Origin: Berkiella_A sp963976875
GTDB lineage: Bacteria > Pseudomonadota > Gammaproteobacteria > Berkiellales > Berkiellaceae
DNA: 64,000 nucleotides
Direction: 5' to 3'
Assembly: GCA_963976875.1 (NCBI GenBank)
Contig: CAXBML010000006.1
Location: 101,689 to 165,688, forward strand
Shown: one piece after another, positions 8,279 to 17,207 of the stretch
Numbering within the stretch: the first letter of the stretch is position 1
How the letters are laid out: every line of letters starts with the position of its first letter
Notes under the pieces: model-generated
Seen by the model: only the letters and a program-made list of their open reading frames with translations
The model's database searches: none
What the model was told of the DNA's origin: nothing
Position numbers and translations under genes: made by a program

Positions 8279-9066
8279 GAATGATTCCAGTTTGGTTTGG
8301 TTTTATTCAAAAATGCATTTAAGCCGATTTGGCCCTCTGGTGATACCCTAAGTTTTGCAATGATTCTAGCGGTATACTGCATCACATCATCATTTATTAG
8401 GAATGGGGATAAATCATTGACTAAGTAATTAGTGGCTTGCAGTGCATTGGGGCCATTTTTTAGTAAATTTTCAGCTGCGTTTTGAGAGGCCTGATTGAGA
8501 GCCTCTGGTGCAACGACCTCATGACATAGACCTATTTGTAGTGCTTGTTGTGCATTGAAACGTTGGCCGTGTAGAAAATAATATCTTGCCCATCTAGGGC
8601 CAATAGCATTGATGATATAAGGTGAAATTACCGCAGGGATAATGCCTAATTTTGCTTCTGAAAAACAAAATTGTGCGTCATCACAAATAATCGCTGTATG
8701 ACAGCATGAAATAAGTCCAATGCCCCCACCAAAGGTTTTACCCTGAACAGACGCTATTGTTGGTTTTGGTGAATGATATAGTGTATGCATGAGCTTAGCT
8801 AATTTCATTGCATCGTCAATATTCTCTTCTTCTGAGAAGTTAGCCATACGCTTCATCCAGGATAAATCCGCCCCAGCCGAAAAATTATCTCCTTCGCCAC
8901 TCAGGATAATAACGCGGACTTCGGGATTATGAATAGCGGATGAGACGATATCGGTGAGATGTTGGATCATATGATCATCAAAAGCATTATGCTTTTCTGG
9001 TCTGTTAAGCGTAATAGTCGCTATACCGGTATCTGTGACATCAAAAAGTACGGGTAACTGTGTCAT
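8275..9066 (-). CDS. liuC: Methylglutaconyl-CoA hydratase (crotonase family)
   Basis: 263 residues, a single crotonase domain. It hydrates 3-methylglutaconyl-CoA to HMG-CoA. The oxyanion-hole segments are 'FSAGADLSWM' (about residues 63-72) and 'GKTFGGGIGLISCC', the second carrying the GGG pattern of the family. It is coupled by ATGA overlaps to liuB upstream and liuD downstream. Generic enoyl-CoA hydratases look alike, so the specific call rests on its position between the carboxylase subunits. Confidence 0.9.
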   Translation of the reverse strand: MTQLPVLFDVTDTGIATITLNRPEKHNAFDDHMIQHLTDIVSSAIHNPEVRVIILSGEGDNFSAGADLSWMKRMANFSEEENIDDAMKLAKLMHTLYHSPKPTIASVQGKTFGGGIGLISCCHTAIICDDAQFCFSEAKLGIIPAVISPYIINAIGPRWARYYFLHGQRFNAQQALQIGLCHEVVAPEALNQASQNAAENLLKNGPNALQATNYLVNDLSPFLINDDVMQYTARIIAKLRVSPEGQIGLNAFLNKTKPNWNHS

Positions 9067-10670
9067 ATTCTAAAGACTCCAAATTGGGTTGGGGCAATCG
9101 GTGCATTCAAGGCGGCTGATAAGCTGAGTGCTAAGACGTCACGGGTATGGATGGGGTCAATAATACCGTCGTCCCAAAGTCTTGCGCTGGAATAATAGGG
9201 GTGGCCTTGTTCTTCATATTGGGCAACGATAGATTCATGAAAAGTCGATTCTTCTTCTGGCGCCCAAGATTGTTTTTTCTTTTTCATGCTGGCAGTTTTA
9301 ACCTGAGTCAGAACACTGGCGGCTTGCTCGCCTCCCATCACAGAAATTCTAGCGTTGGGCCACATCCATAAAAATCTAGGGTCATAGGCTCTACCACACA
9401 TACCATAATTTCCGGCGCCGAAACTGCCGCCTATAATCAGGGTGATTTTTGGTACATTGGCACATGCCACAGCGGTCACCATTTTGGCACCGTCTTTAGC
9501 GATGCCGCCTTGCTCATAGCGTTTACCAACCATAAAGCCAGTAATATTTTGTAGAAAAATCAGTGGTATTTTGCGTTGGCAACAGAGCTCGATAAAATGT
9601 GTTCCTTTATTTGCAGATTCTGAAAACAAAATACCATTATTACCAATAATGCCGACTGGCATCCCCTGCAAATGAGCAAAGCCACAGATTAAAGTTTTGC
9701 CATACAGTGCTTTAAACTCGTGAAATTCAGAGTCATCCACGATACGAGCGATGATTTCTTTGACATCCATGGGTTGTCTTAAAGAGCTGGGAATTAAGCC
9801 GTAAATTTCCTCAGCAGGATATCGAGGTGGCAAAGGTTTCTTTAATGTAAAGTCTAATTTTTTTTCCTTATTAAGATTCTGGATACAATCCCGAGCAAGC
9901 ATCAGTGCGTGTTCGTCATTTTGAGCATAATGATCCGCTACACCTGATATTTTGCAATGTGTATCGGCGCCGCCTAGCTCTTCAGCAGAGACTTCTTCAC
10001 CTGTAGCGGCCTTCACCAACGGAGGGCCAGCGAGAAAGATGGTTGCTTGATTTTTAACCATGATACTTTCATCGCTCATTGCTGGAACATAAGCCCCACC
10101 TGCGGTGCAAGAGCCCATGACAATGGAAATCTGTGATATGCCTTTACTAGACATGACGGCTTGATTAAAAAATATCCTGCCAAAATCATCTTTATCAGGA
10201 AAAACTTCATCTTGGTAGGGTAAGTTTGCGCCGCCAGAGTCAACCAGATATACGCATGGTAGGTTGTTTGCTGCGGCAATATCTTGAGCGCGTAAATGTT
10301 TTTTAACGGTGATTGGGAAGTAAGTGCCACCTTTAACCGTGGCATCATTACTAATAATCATACACTCTATATTCTGTATACGACCAATGCCCGTAATCAG
10401 TCCACCCGCAGGTACATGTTCTTTGTAAAGGTTGTAACCAGCAAACAAAGACAATTCTAAAAAGGGAGAGCCGGGATCTAAAAGCTTATTAATACGATCT
10501 CGCGGCAATAGTTTGCCGCGATTGGTGTGCTTTAGCTGGGCTGCTTGTCCGCCCCCTTGGCTGATTTGTTCGCTCAGCTCTTGTAATGCTGCCACCTGTT
10601 GCTTAATGTGCGTGGCATTATGTTTAAAGGCTTCAGATTGTGTATTCACTTTGCTGGCAATGTTCGGCAT
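9063..10670 (-). CDS. liuB: Methylcrotonyl-CoA carboxylase, carboxyltransferase beta subunit
   Basis: 535 residues, the full family length. It transfers the carboxyl group from biotin on LiuD to 3-methylcrotonyl-CoA. Crotonase-like halves: 'LPCVYLVDSGGANLPYQ' and 'GSCTAGGAYVPAMSDE' in the N half, and 'FLQNITGFMVGKRYEQGG' with 'IGGSFGAGNYGMCGRAY' in the C half. 'SGGANLP' is characteristic of MCC rather than propionyl-CoA carboxylase. It starts 16 bases after the thiolase gene and overlaps liuC. Confidence 0.95.
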   Translation of the reverse strand: MPNIASKVNTQSEAFKHNATHIKQQVAALQELSEQISQGGGQAAQLKHTNRGKLLPRDRINKLLDPGSPFLELSLFAGYNLYKEHVPAGGLITGIGRIQNIECMIISNDATVKGGTYFPITVKKHLRAQDIAAANNLPCVYLVDSGGANLPYQDEVFPDKDDFGRIFFNQAVMSSKGISQISIVMGSCTAGGAYVPAMSDESIMVKNQATIFLAGPPLVKAATGEEVSAEELGGADTHCKISGVADHYAQNDEHALMLARDCIQNLNKEKKLDFTLKKPLPPRYPAEEIYGLIPSSLRQPMDVKEIIARIVDDSEFHEFKALYGKTLICGFAHLQGMPVGIIGNNGILFSESANKGTHFIELCCQRKIPLIFLQNITGFMVGKRYEQGGIAKDGAKMVTAVACANVPKITLIIGGSFGAGNYGMCGRAYDPRFLWMWPNARISVMGGEQAASVLTQVKTASMKKKKQSWAPEEESTFHESIVAQYEEQGHPYYSSARLWDDGIIDPIHTRDVLALSLSAALNAPIAPTQFGVFRI

Positions 10671-10686
10671 GATTCATCCAAATGTT

Positions 10687-11883
10687 TTAATCAACAAGAC
10701 TCACGGCAATAGCAGTAGCTTCTCCCCCCCCGATACAAAGGCTAGCAACGCCTTTTTTTAAGCCTTTGTGTTTTAGAGCATAAATCAGCGTTGTTAAAAT
10801 TCTTGCGCCAGAAGCGCCTATGGGGTGTCCCAAAGCACAAGCGCCACCACGAACATTGACTTTGTCTTGTGGCAAATCTAGTTCTTTCATGGCTGCTAAT
10901 GTGACGACAGCAAAAGCCTCATTGATTTCAAATAGATCAACATCACTGATTGACCAGTTCACTTTATTTAATAAAGACTTAATGGCGCCAACAGGTGCTG
11001 TGGTAAACCAATTTGGTTCTTGAGAGTGAGTTGTGTGTGCCTCTATACGAGCTAAAATTGGTAAATTTCGTTTTTCTGCTTCTTTTTGGCGCATTAAAAT
11101 ATGAGCACACGCGCCATCAGAAATCGCGCTGGCATTAGCCGCAGTAACAGTACCATTAGACTTAAAAGCAGGCTTTAACGTTGGGATTTTATCAGGCATA
11201 GCACTCATGGGTAGTTCATCCGTATGAATACTAAGGATTTTTTTGCGTGATTGTACTTCTACCGGTGTAATCTCATCTACAAAAGCTTTTTTTTCAACAG
11301 CTTCTTTGGCTTTTCTGAGTGAGTTTAATGCAAACTCGTCTTGTTCTTGTCTTGTGAAGTCATATTTTTCTGCGCACAGCTCAGCAAATACGCCCATCAG
11401 CTTGCCTTTATCGTAAGCGTCTTCTAGGCCATCCAAAAACATATGATCGCTAATGGTGCCATGGCCCATTCTAAAACCGGCTCTAGCCTTGTCCAATAAA
11501 TATGGGGAGCAAGTCATATTTTCCATACCGCCAGCAATGACGACTTTATTCGTGCCTGCTAAAATAGAATCCATACCCAGCATAATGGCTTTCATTCCAG
11601 AGCCACACATTTTATTAATCGTAACAGCACCGACGCTATTGGGAATTTGTGCAAACTTAGCCGCTTGCCTGGCTGGAGCTTGTCCTAAACCTGCAGGTAA
11701 TACACACCCCATCACGACTTCATCCACATCGCGAGGATCAAAATTAATAGAAGATAATGTTGCTTGAATAGCGCGGCCGCCTAACTGAGGACTAGTCATG
11801 GTGCTAAAACAACCCTGGAATTTTCCAATCGGGGTTCGTTGTGTGGCAACGATAACAATAGGGTTATCTGATTGAGAGCTCAT
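10687..11883 (-). CDS. Acetyl-CoA C-acetyltransferase (thiolase)
   Basis: 398 residues from the ATG at 11883, which has AGGA eight bases upstream; a longer start at 11904 lacks a ribosome site. A thiolase that would split acetoacetyl-CoA into two acetyl-CoA. Nucleophile C93 lies in 'NKMCGSGMKA', and the C-terminal 'GGACALGHPIGASGAR' and 'SLCIGGGEA' hold the second histidine and cysteine. It sits between liuA and liuB, an unusual but sensible insertion since it finishes the pathway after ScoAB. It may also serve isoleucine degradation. Confidence 0.9.
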   Translation of the reverse strand: MSSQSDNPIVIVATQRTPIGKFQGCFSTMTSPQLGGRAIQATLSSINFDPRDVDEVVMGCVLPAGLGQAPARQAAKFAQIPNSVGAVTINKMCGSGMKAIMLGMDSILAGTNKVVIAGGMENMTCSPYLLDKARAGFRMGHGTISDHMFLDGLEDAYDKGKLMGVFAELCAEKYDFTRQEQDEFALNSLRKAKEAVEKKAFVDEITPVEVQSRKKILSIHTDELPMSAMPDKIPTLKPAFKSNGTVTAANASAISDGACAHILMRQKEAEKRNLPILARIEAHTTHSQEPNWFTTAPVGAIKSLLNKVNWSISDVDLFEINEAFAVVTLAAMKELDLPQDKVNVRGGACALGHPIGASGARILTTLIYALKHKGLKKGVASLCIGGGEATAIAVSLVD

Positions 11884-11904
11884 AGTTTTATCCTGTTCTT
11901 TCAT

Positions 11905-13071
11905 TTAAGATTTAAATTCAGAAAAAATTTCACGACCAATAATCATGCGTCGAATTTCAGAGGTGCCTGCACCAATTTCATATAGTTTGGCATCTCTTAA
12001 GAGTCGGCCTGTGGCAAACTCGTTAATATAGCCGTTACCCCCCAGACATTGTATCGCTTGCAATGCCATTTGGGTTGCATTCTCTGAGGCAAATAAAATA
12101 ACAGAAGCCGCATCTTTATTGGTCAATTGCTTTGTGTTGTCTGCTATATTAGCTAATTGGTATAAATAAGCTTTTGAGGCATTTAAAGTGGTATACATAT
12201 CAGCTACTTTGGCTTGAATTAACTGAAACTCGCCAATGGCTTTACCAAATTGTTTTCTGTCATGTATGTAAGGCACAACCTGATCAATACAGGCTTGCAT
12301 AATTCCGATAGGGCCTGCGGCTAAAACAAGTCGCTCGTAATTTAGGCCGCTCATCAAAACTTTTGCGCCTTGATTTAACCCACCTAAGATATTTTCTTCC
12401 GGTACTTTGCAATCCGTGAAAACCAATTCACAAGTATTGGAACCACGCATACCTAATTTATCTAATTTTTGAGCAGTTTTGAAGCCTGGGAAATCTTTTT
12501 CAATCAAAAATGCAGTAATACCTTTGGAGCCACCTTCTGGTGTTGTTTTGGCGTACACCACTAGCACATCGGCATCTGGGCCATTGGTAATCCACATTTT
12601 GTGACCATTTAGGATATAGTCAGAACCGTCCTTTATGGCATTGAGTTTTAGACTCATGACATCTGAACCACTGCCCGTTTCACTCATGGCTAATGCACCA
12701 ACATGCTCCCCACTAATTAGTTTGGGTAAGTAGTTTTGCTTTTGCGCTTCTGTACCGTTGCGGTATATTTGATTCACGCACAGATTCGAGTGTGCACCGT
12801 AGCTTAATCCTACTGAGGCAGATGCTCGACTGATTTCTTCCATAGCCAGACAATGCTCTAAGTATCCCATTTCAGCACCACCATACTTTTCTTCTACGGT
12901 AATACCTAATAAGCCGAGCTCGCCCATTTTTTTCCATAATTGATTTGGGAATTCATTGCTTTGGTCAATTTGTTCCGCAATGGGGCTTATTTCATTGTTT
13001 GCAAATTGACGAACAGTCTCTTGAATAAGCGTTGCGGTTTCTCCAAGATTTTGGTTCAGGGCTGAATACAT
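11905..13071 (-). CDS. liuA: Isovaleryl-CoA dehydrogenase
   Basis: 388 residues from the ATG at 13071 behind AAGGATAAACCC; the 55-residue upstream extension looks non-coding. An FAD flavoenzyme that oxidises isovaleryl-CoA to 3-methylcrotonyl-CoA. The segment 'LNYERLVLAAGP' carries the catalytic glutamate at the position peculiar to IVD, and 'ALAMSETGSGSDV' and 'CLGGNGYINEFATGR' are acyl-CoA dehydrogenase signatures. First gene of the eight-gene operon liuA-thiolase-liuB-liuC-liuD-mvaB-scoA-scoB. No MerR-type LiuR regulator is adjacent. Confidence 0.95.
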   Translation of the reverse strand: MYSALNQNLGETATLIQETVRQFANNEISPIAEQIDQSNEFPNQLWKKMGELGLLGITVEEKYGGAEMGYLEHCLAMEEISRASASVGLSYGAHSNLCVNQIYRNGTEAQKQNYLPKLISGEHVGALAMSETGSGSDVMSLKLNAIKDGSDYILNGHKMWITNGPDADVLVVYAKTTPEGGSKGITAFLIEKDFPGFKTAQKLDKLGMRGSNTCELVFTDCKVPEENILGGLNQGAKVLMSGLNYERLVLAAGPIGIMQACIDQVVPYIHDRKQFGKAIGEFQLIQAKVADMYTTLNASKAYLYQLANIADNTKQLTNKDAASVILFASENATQMALQAIQCLGGNGYINEFATGRLLRDAKLYEIGAGTSEIRRMIIGREIFSEFKS

Positions 13072-13131
13072 GGGTTTATCCTTTTTATGTCGGCTATTTG
13101 GGATGCTCAAGAAGGTTGGCATCCAGAATAT

Positions 13132-13148
13132 TAATAGTTTAACTATTA
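13132..13148. promoter_or_regulatory. 17-base perfect palindrome upstream of liuA, candidate operator
   Basis: Eight-base arms TAATAGTT and AACTATTA flank a single T, 61 bases upstream of the liuA start in the divergent liuA/HSD10 gap. The position suits a repressor or activator site for both transcripts. Palindromes this AT-rich can also arise by chance. Confidence 0.3.
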
Positions 13149-13283
13149 GAAGATAGTTATATCTCTTGCCAAAATTCCATAGTGTACTGAATAACTCGGT
13201 TGCAAAATGTTTTCCAAACTCTATCCTTGTTTGCAACAGATCACAAGTATGCGTCTAGTTTTAATGTAAGTTAAGGTAATAAT

Positions 13284-14039
13284 ATGGATATCAGAGATCA
13301 AGCGGTGATTATTTCAGGTGGGGCAAGTGGCATGGGGGCTGTTCTAAGTGAATCGTTAGCGGCGGCAGGTGCGTTGGTCATTGTATTAGATAAAAATGGC
13401 AAGCAAGCAGAAAGTGTTGCGAACAAAACAAAAGGAGTTGCTTTAGTTTGTGATATCACGGTCGCAGAAGATGTTGAGCAAGCCATACAATCTTTGCCAA
13501 CAGATTTACAATCTAAGGTGAAAGCAAACATTAACTGTGCTGGTATTGCGCCTGCTAAACGTATGGTCGGTAAAGAGGGGCCTGTGAGTTTAGAGTGGTT
13601 TGAATCTGTGGTTAAGGTTAATTTGATTGGTACTTTTAATGTGATGCGTTTATGCACTAATTTAATGATCAAAAACAGCAAGCCTGATAGTGAAAATGGA
13701 GTATTAATTAACACGGCTTCTATAGCCGCATTTGATGGACAAGTCGGACAAAGCGCGTACAGCGCATCAAAAGCAGGCGTTGTTGGAATGACTTTACCTT
13801 TGGCTCGTGAATTAGCGCAATTTGGCATTAGAGTCATGACTATCGCACCAGGCATGATTAATACACCTATGATGCAGGGTATGCCAGACAAAGTCTCTGA
13901 ACATTTATTAAACCAGACAATTTATCCCAAACGATTTGGTGAGCCATCAGAGTTTGCAAAATTAGCTTGTCATATTATTGATAATCCCATGCTCAATGGT
14001 GAAGTGATTCGCTTAGATGGAGCTGTAAGGATGGTGTGA
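13284..14039 (+). CDS. 3-hydroxyacyl-CoA dehydrogenase, SDR type (HSD10-like)
   Basis: 251 residues. A classical short-chain dehydrogenase resembling human HSD17B10, which oxidises 2-methyl-3-hydroxybutyryl-CoA in isoleucine degradation. The nucleotide-binding 'SGGASGMG' (11-18), 'NINCAGIA' and the catalytic S146-Y159-K163 triad in 'INTASIAAF...QSAYSASKAG' are complete, as is the HSD10-type 'KRFGEPSEFAKL' near the C-terminus. It diverges from the liu operon across a 212-base gap and may share its control. Confidence 0.88.
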   Translation: MDIRDQAVIISGGASGMGAVLSESLAAAGALVIVLDKNGKQAESVANKTKGVALVCDITVAEDVEQAIQSLPTDLQSKVKANINCAGIAPAKRMVGKEGPVSLEWFESVVKVNLIGTFNVMRLCTNLMIKNSKPDSENGVLINTASIAAFDGQVGQSAYSASKAGVVGMTLPLARELAQFGIRVMTIAPGMINTPMMQGMPDKVSEHLLNQTIYPKRFGEPSEFAKLACHIIDNPMLNGEVIRLDGAVRMV

Positions 14040-14333
14040 TGAGAGTTTATACAAACATCTGCGACAACGAGCAGGCGGCTTTGCGCCAGCTCACCGTAGA
14101 GAATTTGAAGTAAAAACATATAATATCAATAAAAATATCATAATATATTAGTAAGAAATAAATAATGACAGATTAAAAGCCGAGACTGACACAGTTAGTC
14201 AAATAGGTTTTTAAGGTGCAAGGCGATTACCGCTTATCTAATATTTTTTACCGTGCATCCCCTTTAAGTTTTTTTCAGTTTGCAAAGAGAATATTATCCC
14301 CGCTGAATTTAATAATAACTTTTGGGGAATATG

Positions 14334-14594
14334 ATGAAAGAATTAAATATGTTAGAAGTACAGTCTGTTTCTGGTGGTAGCTGCAGTAACAATGGTGGCT
14401 ATAACTTTTCGTTTATTGTGGGTAATGCGCTAACGGTTGGTGTTCTGAGTACGGTTTTCTTGGGGGGTGATTTTGTTGTGGGTGCTGGTATAGGTGCGGG
14501 ATACGCTACCATTATGATGGGTGCAAAGCTTGCGGATTCATACTTTTTTCCGGTAGAGGCGACTAAACCTGAAATGTTAGTTGAACTTTCTTAA
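14334..14594 (+). CDS. Bacteriocin-like peptide precursor with double-glycine leader
   Basis: 86 residues from the ATG at 14334, with TGGGGA five bases upstream. The first 15 residues form a double-glycine leader, 'MKELNMLEVQSVSGG': L at -12, E at -8, V at -7, V at -4 and GG at -2/-1, as read by C39-peptidase ABC exporters. The mature part would be about 71 residues, glycine-rich and hydrophobic ('VGAGIGAGYATIMMGAK'), as in class II bacteriocins and microcins. No ABC transporter with C39 domain or immunity gene is recognised nearby; the minus-strand membrane protein at 14701 is the only neighbour. The assignment rests on the leader and composition, not on homology. Confidence 0.65.
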   Translation: MKELNMLEVQSVSGGSCSNNGGYNFSFIVGNALTVGVLSTVFLGGDFVVGAGIGAGYATIMMGAKLADSYFFPVEATKPEMLVELS

Positions 14595-14628
14595 ACCGTG
14601 AGAGATGAAAGTTATCTTTTAGCAAGGG

Positions 14629-14662
14629 TTTCGTACATCATATTGTTAAGTGATGTACGAAA
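14629..14662. repeat. Perfect 12-base inverted repeat after the double-glycine peptide gene
   Basis: Arms TTTCGTACATCA and TGATGTACGAAA enclose a 10-base loop. It lies 35 bases after the peptide stop and 39 bases beyond the end of the convergent membrane-protein gene. There is no T-run, so it may be a stop or processing site for both transcripts rather than a classical terminator. Confidence 0.5.
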
Positions 14663-14700
14663 TCTAATGCAATACTTTATCCAGTCTACTTTATAGTATT

Positions 14701-15534
14701 TTAAGTTTTTATAGGTAGATACGGTTTCTGTTTTGCATGGCTAAATAAATTTAGGGTTGGCATTACGATTAAGAAAAGGCCACTAATCGAATGTAGTGGT
14801 GCCGCATAGAAAAATATAATAGGATTGTTTAAGTAGAGCACTGCAAGAGATATAAAAATATTAAAATAATGAAATAATAGCGCATAAGTGAAATAGCCAT
14901 GAACATAATCTAAACTGGCATGGTGAATTTTATTTTTTTTGTGAAAATAAAGATAGCACAATAATGGTAATACAGCATAAGCAACTGAGGGAAATATAGG
15001 GAAAATCAAAGCAATAAATGGAGATGCAATAACCCAGTTGTTATTGTTATGGATTGCTATTTTATTGTTGTAAGAGTCCAGGGGTACTTTGTTGTTCTCT
15101 CGTGTAGGGAATAAAATATAAAAACAACCGACCAATACAGTCTGGAAAAATAAAGATAATAAAATGTGTTTTGCAGAGATGAAATAATCAGGATTCTTTA
15201 TATTTTTTTCCTGTTCATACAAAATACTAGCTTCATCAAGTTTTGATGGTAAGTCGTTAATATGGCCAAAATTTGAATAAAAATTTGAATACACTGTATG
15301 GCCTTGCTGCATATATAATGTGATTTTTCCATCATGAGATAGTATGGCTTTTTCCACTTGCCCAGGGGTTTTTTCTATTATATTAAATATATCAGATATG
15401 CTTGTTTGCTGACTTATGCTTGGTGTGCTGGGTAAATACTTGACTCCTGGTATTAAAGCTAATATGAGCAAGAAAAAGTTTATAAAAAAAATTTTTCTTA
15501 AGACTTGTTTTTTGAATAAAAAAATAGAAGGCAA
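14701..15534 (-). CDS. Hypothetical multi-pass membrane protein
   Basis: 277 residues, starting with TTG at 15534 because an AGGAG lies six bases upstream. The N-terminus has one hydrophobic segment (about 13-30), then a polar region of about 90 residues, probably outside the membrane, then four to five hydrophobic segments in the C half ('ILLSLFFQTVLVGCFYILF', 'IFPSVAYAVLPLLCYLYF' and others). I recognise no family. It is convergent with the double-glycine peptide gene, so a link such as immunity is conceivable but unsupported. The region from 15535 to 15821 upstream holds only a GGGG/CCCC hairpin (about 15708-15732) and a short GGTTGTT tandem repeat. Confidence 0.6.
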   Translation of the reverse strand: MPSIFLFKKQVLRKIFFINFFLLILALIPGVKYLPSTPSISQQTSISDIFNIIEKTPGQVEKAILSHDGKITLYMQQGHTVYSNFYSNFGHINDLPSKLDEASILYEQEKNIKNPDYFISAKHILLSLFFQTVLVGCFYILFPTRENNKVPLDSYNNKIAIHNNNNWVIASPFIALIFPIFPSVAYAVLPLLCYLYFHKKNKIHHASLDYVHGYFTYALLFHYFNIFISLAVLYLNNPIIFFYAAPLHSISGLFLIVMPTLNLFSHAKQKPYLPIKT

Positions 15535-15821
15535 AACGAACTCCTGGTATGAAAAACTTTAATTTTTAAGGCAAATATTTAAATGGTGGCTTCTAGAGAG
15601 GAAATGTATTTAGTTTTGCATGCCTTTGCAAAGACAAGCTTAACCCGAACCCATGCAGTTTTGTGATATTTGCTGTAAAAGCCAGTATACACATTATTTT
15701 TTTAGGGTGAACTGGGGGTTGTCCCCAGTTTGTGACTGTTAAAGATATGGGGTGTGGGGTTGTTGGGTTGTTGGGTTGTGAACAATGGACTAAGAAGGAA
15801 GTTTGCAGCAGGATGAGGAGA

Positions 15822-16964
15822 TTACGACAATCCCAACGACTTTGCTATAATAATTTTCTGTATATCACTAGAACCCTCGTAAATCGTGGTGACTCGTACG
15901 TCTCTATAGATGCGCTCAATAGGGTAATCACTCAAATAGCCATAACCGCCAAATATTTGCAGGCATTCTCTACAAACTTTTTCAGCTGTTTCAGTGGTGA
16001 ATAATTTTGTCATGGCCGCTTCTTTGAGAACAAGCTGCTTGGCATCGTGCTTGGCTGCGGTGTGATACAGAAGTTGCCTAGCAGCTTCTATATTCGTTGC
16101 CATTTCTGAAAACTTAAATTGTATAGCTTGGTGTTGAAATAAAGTTTTACCAAAGGCTTCGCGTTCATGCGCGTACTGTAAAGTCACATTAAAGGCTTGT
16201 TGTGCCATACCCAATGCTTGTGCGGCTACGCCTAACCGACCACATTCTAATGTGGACAAAGCTATTTTATACCCTTGTCCAATGTCACCTAGCAAATTTG
16301 AAGCTGGAATTTTGACGTCGTCTAAAACAATTTGGGCAATATTGGATGCATGTTGTCCCATTTTTCTTTCTATTTTTGCGACTTGAAAGCCCGGTGTATC
16401 TGTTGGTACGATAAAGGCAGAGATTTCTTTTTGAGCATCTTGTTTGGATTGGCCAGTCACGGCAAAAACGATAGCCACATCAGCGACATCGCCTGATGTG
16501 ACAAATTGCTTCACACCATTCAATACAAAGCTATCACCTTGTTTTGTCGCTTTTGTCATGATGTTTTTTGCGTCCGAACCTGCTTGCGGTTCTGATAAAC
16601 AAAAAGCGCCGAGTAATTTACCTTGGGCCATTGGTTTTAAAAATTGTTCTTTTTGCGTGTCTGCTCCAAAGTTGAGTATAGGTAAACAAGCGACGCTGTT
16701 ATGCACGCTGACAATGGTAGCTGTTGCACCATCGGCTTTAGCGATTTCTTCTAAAATAAGGACATAGGCGACATAATTACATTCAGAGCCATTGTAAGTT
16801 TCCGGAATGAGGATACCCATAAAGCCAGCCTCTGCTAAAGCATTTATCGCAGGTTGTGGGAAGGTTTTATTTTTGGCCCATTCGTCAGCGAATGGCTGTA
16901 TATGCTTTGAGGCTATTTTTTTGGCTGCTTGCTGAATGAGGCAGTCTTCTTCCTTTAGTAACAT
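15822..16964 (-). CDS. Acyl-CoA dehydrogenase, short/branched-chain type
   Basis: 380 residues, full family length. An FAD enzyme of the SCAD/SBCAD/isobutyryl-CoA type: 'FCLSEPQAGSDA', 'ERKMGQHASNIAQIVLDDV', 'IFGGYGYLSDYPIERIYRD' and the C-terminal catalytic glutamate E363 in 'TIYEGSSDIQ'. That C-terminal position distinguishes it from isovaleryl-CoA dehydrogenase (liuA). It probably handles 2-methylbutyryl-CoA, isobutyryl-CoA or butyryl-CoA; nearby HSD10 points to isoleucine. It is monocistronic. Upstream, 16965-17207 contains two small hairpins and no gene. Confidence 0.88.
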   Translation of the reverse strand: MLLKEEDCLIQQAAKKIASKHIQPFADEWAKNKTFPQPAINALAEAGFMGILIPETYNGSECNYVAYVLILEEIAKADGATATIVSVHNSVACLPILNFGADTQKEQFLKPMAQGKLLGAFCLSEPQAGSDAKNIMTKATKQGDSFVLNGVKQFVTSGDVADVAIVFAVTGQSKQDAQKEISAFIVPTDTPGFQVAKIERKMGQHASNIAQIVLDDVKIPASNLLGDIGQGYKIALSTLECGRLGVAAQALGMAQQAFNVTLQYAHEREAFGKTLFQHQAIQFKFSEMATNIEAARQLLYHTAAKHDAKQLVLKEAAMTKLFTTETAEKVCRECLQIFGGYGYLSDYPIERIYRDVRVTTIYEGSSDIQKIIIAKSLGLS

Positions 16965-17207
16965 TTATAACATCCTTAGGGTGATCATATTTGTTTCTTA
17001 GAATAGGGGGAAATAGCGTAATCTGCAAAGTATGGTGATAATGGATGCACTTAGTTGACACCAGCGTATAAACTTTAAAATGTATTACTTCGAAGAAGAA
17101 ATATTATATTTTCTTCTTGGTTAAGTTAAGGGCTTAGTGGCGATTAGAGAGGAGCTTAATTCAATCGCCGAGTGGGGGGCTTATAACTTTAAGCCACAAT
17201 ATTTTTA

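Noticed and set aside
13298..13891. 197-codon frame antisense to the HSD10-like gene
   Set aside because: It lies wholly within a gene with complete SDR motifs and its translation has no recognisable domain; a reverse-frame shadow.
15757..15782. Short GGTTGTT tandem repeat, considered as a CRISPR-like or regulatory array
   Set aside because: Only three units of about 8 bases without spacers; ordinary simple repeat.
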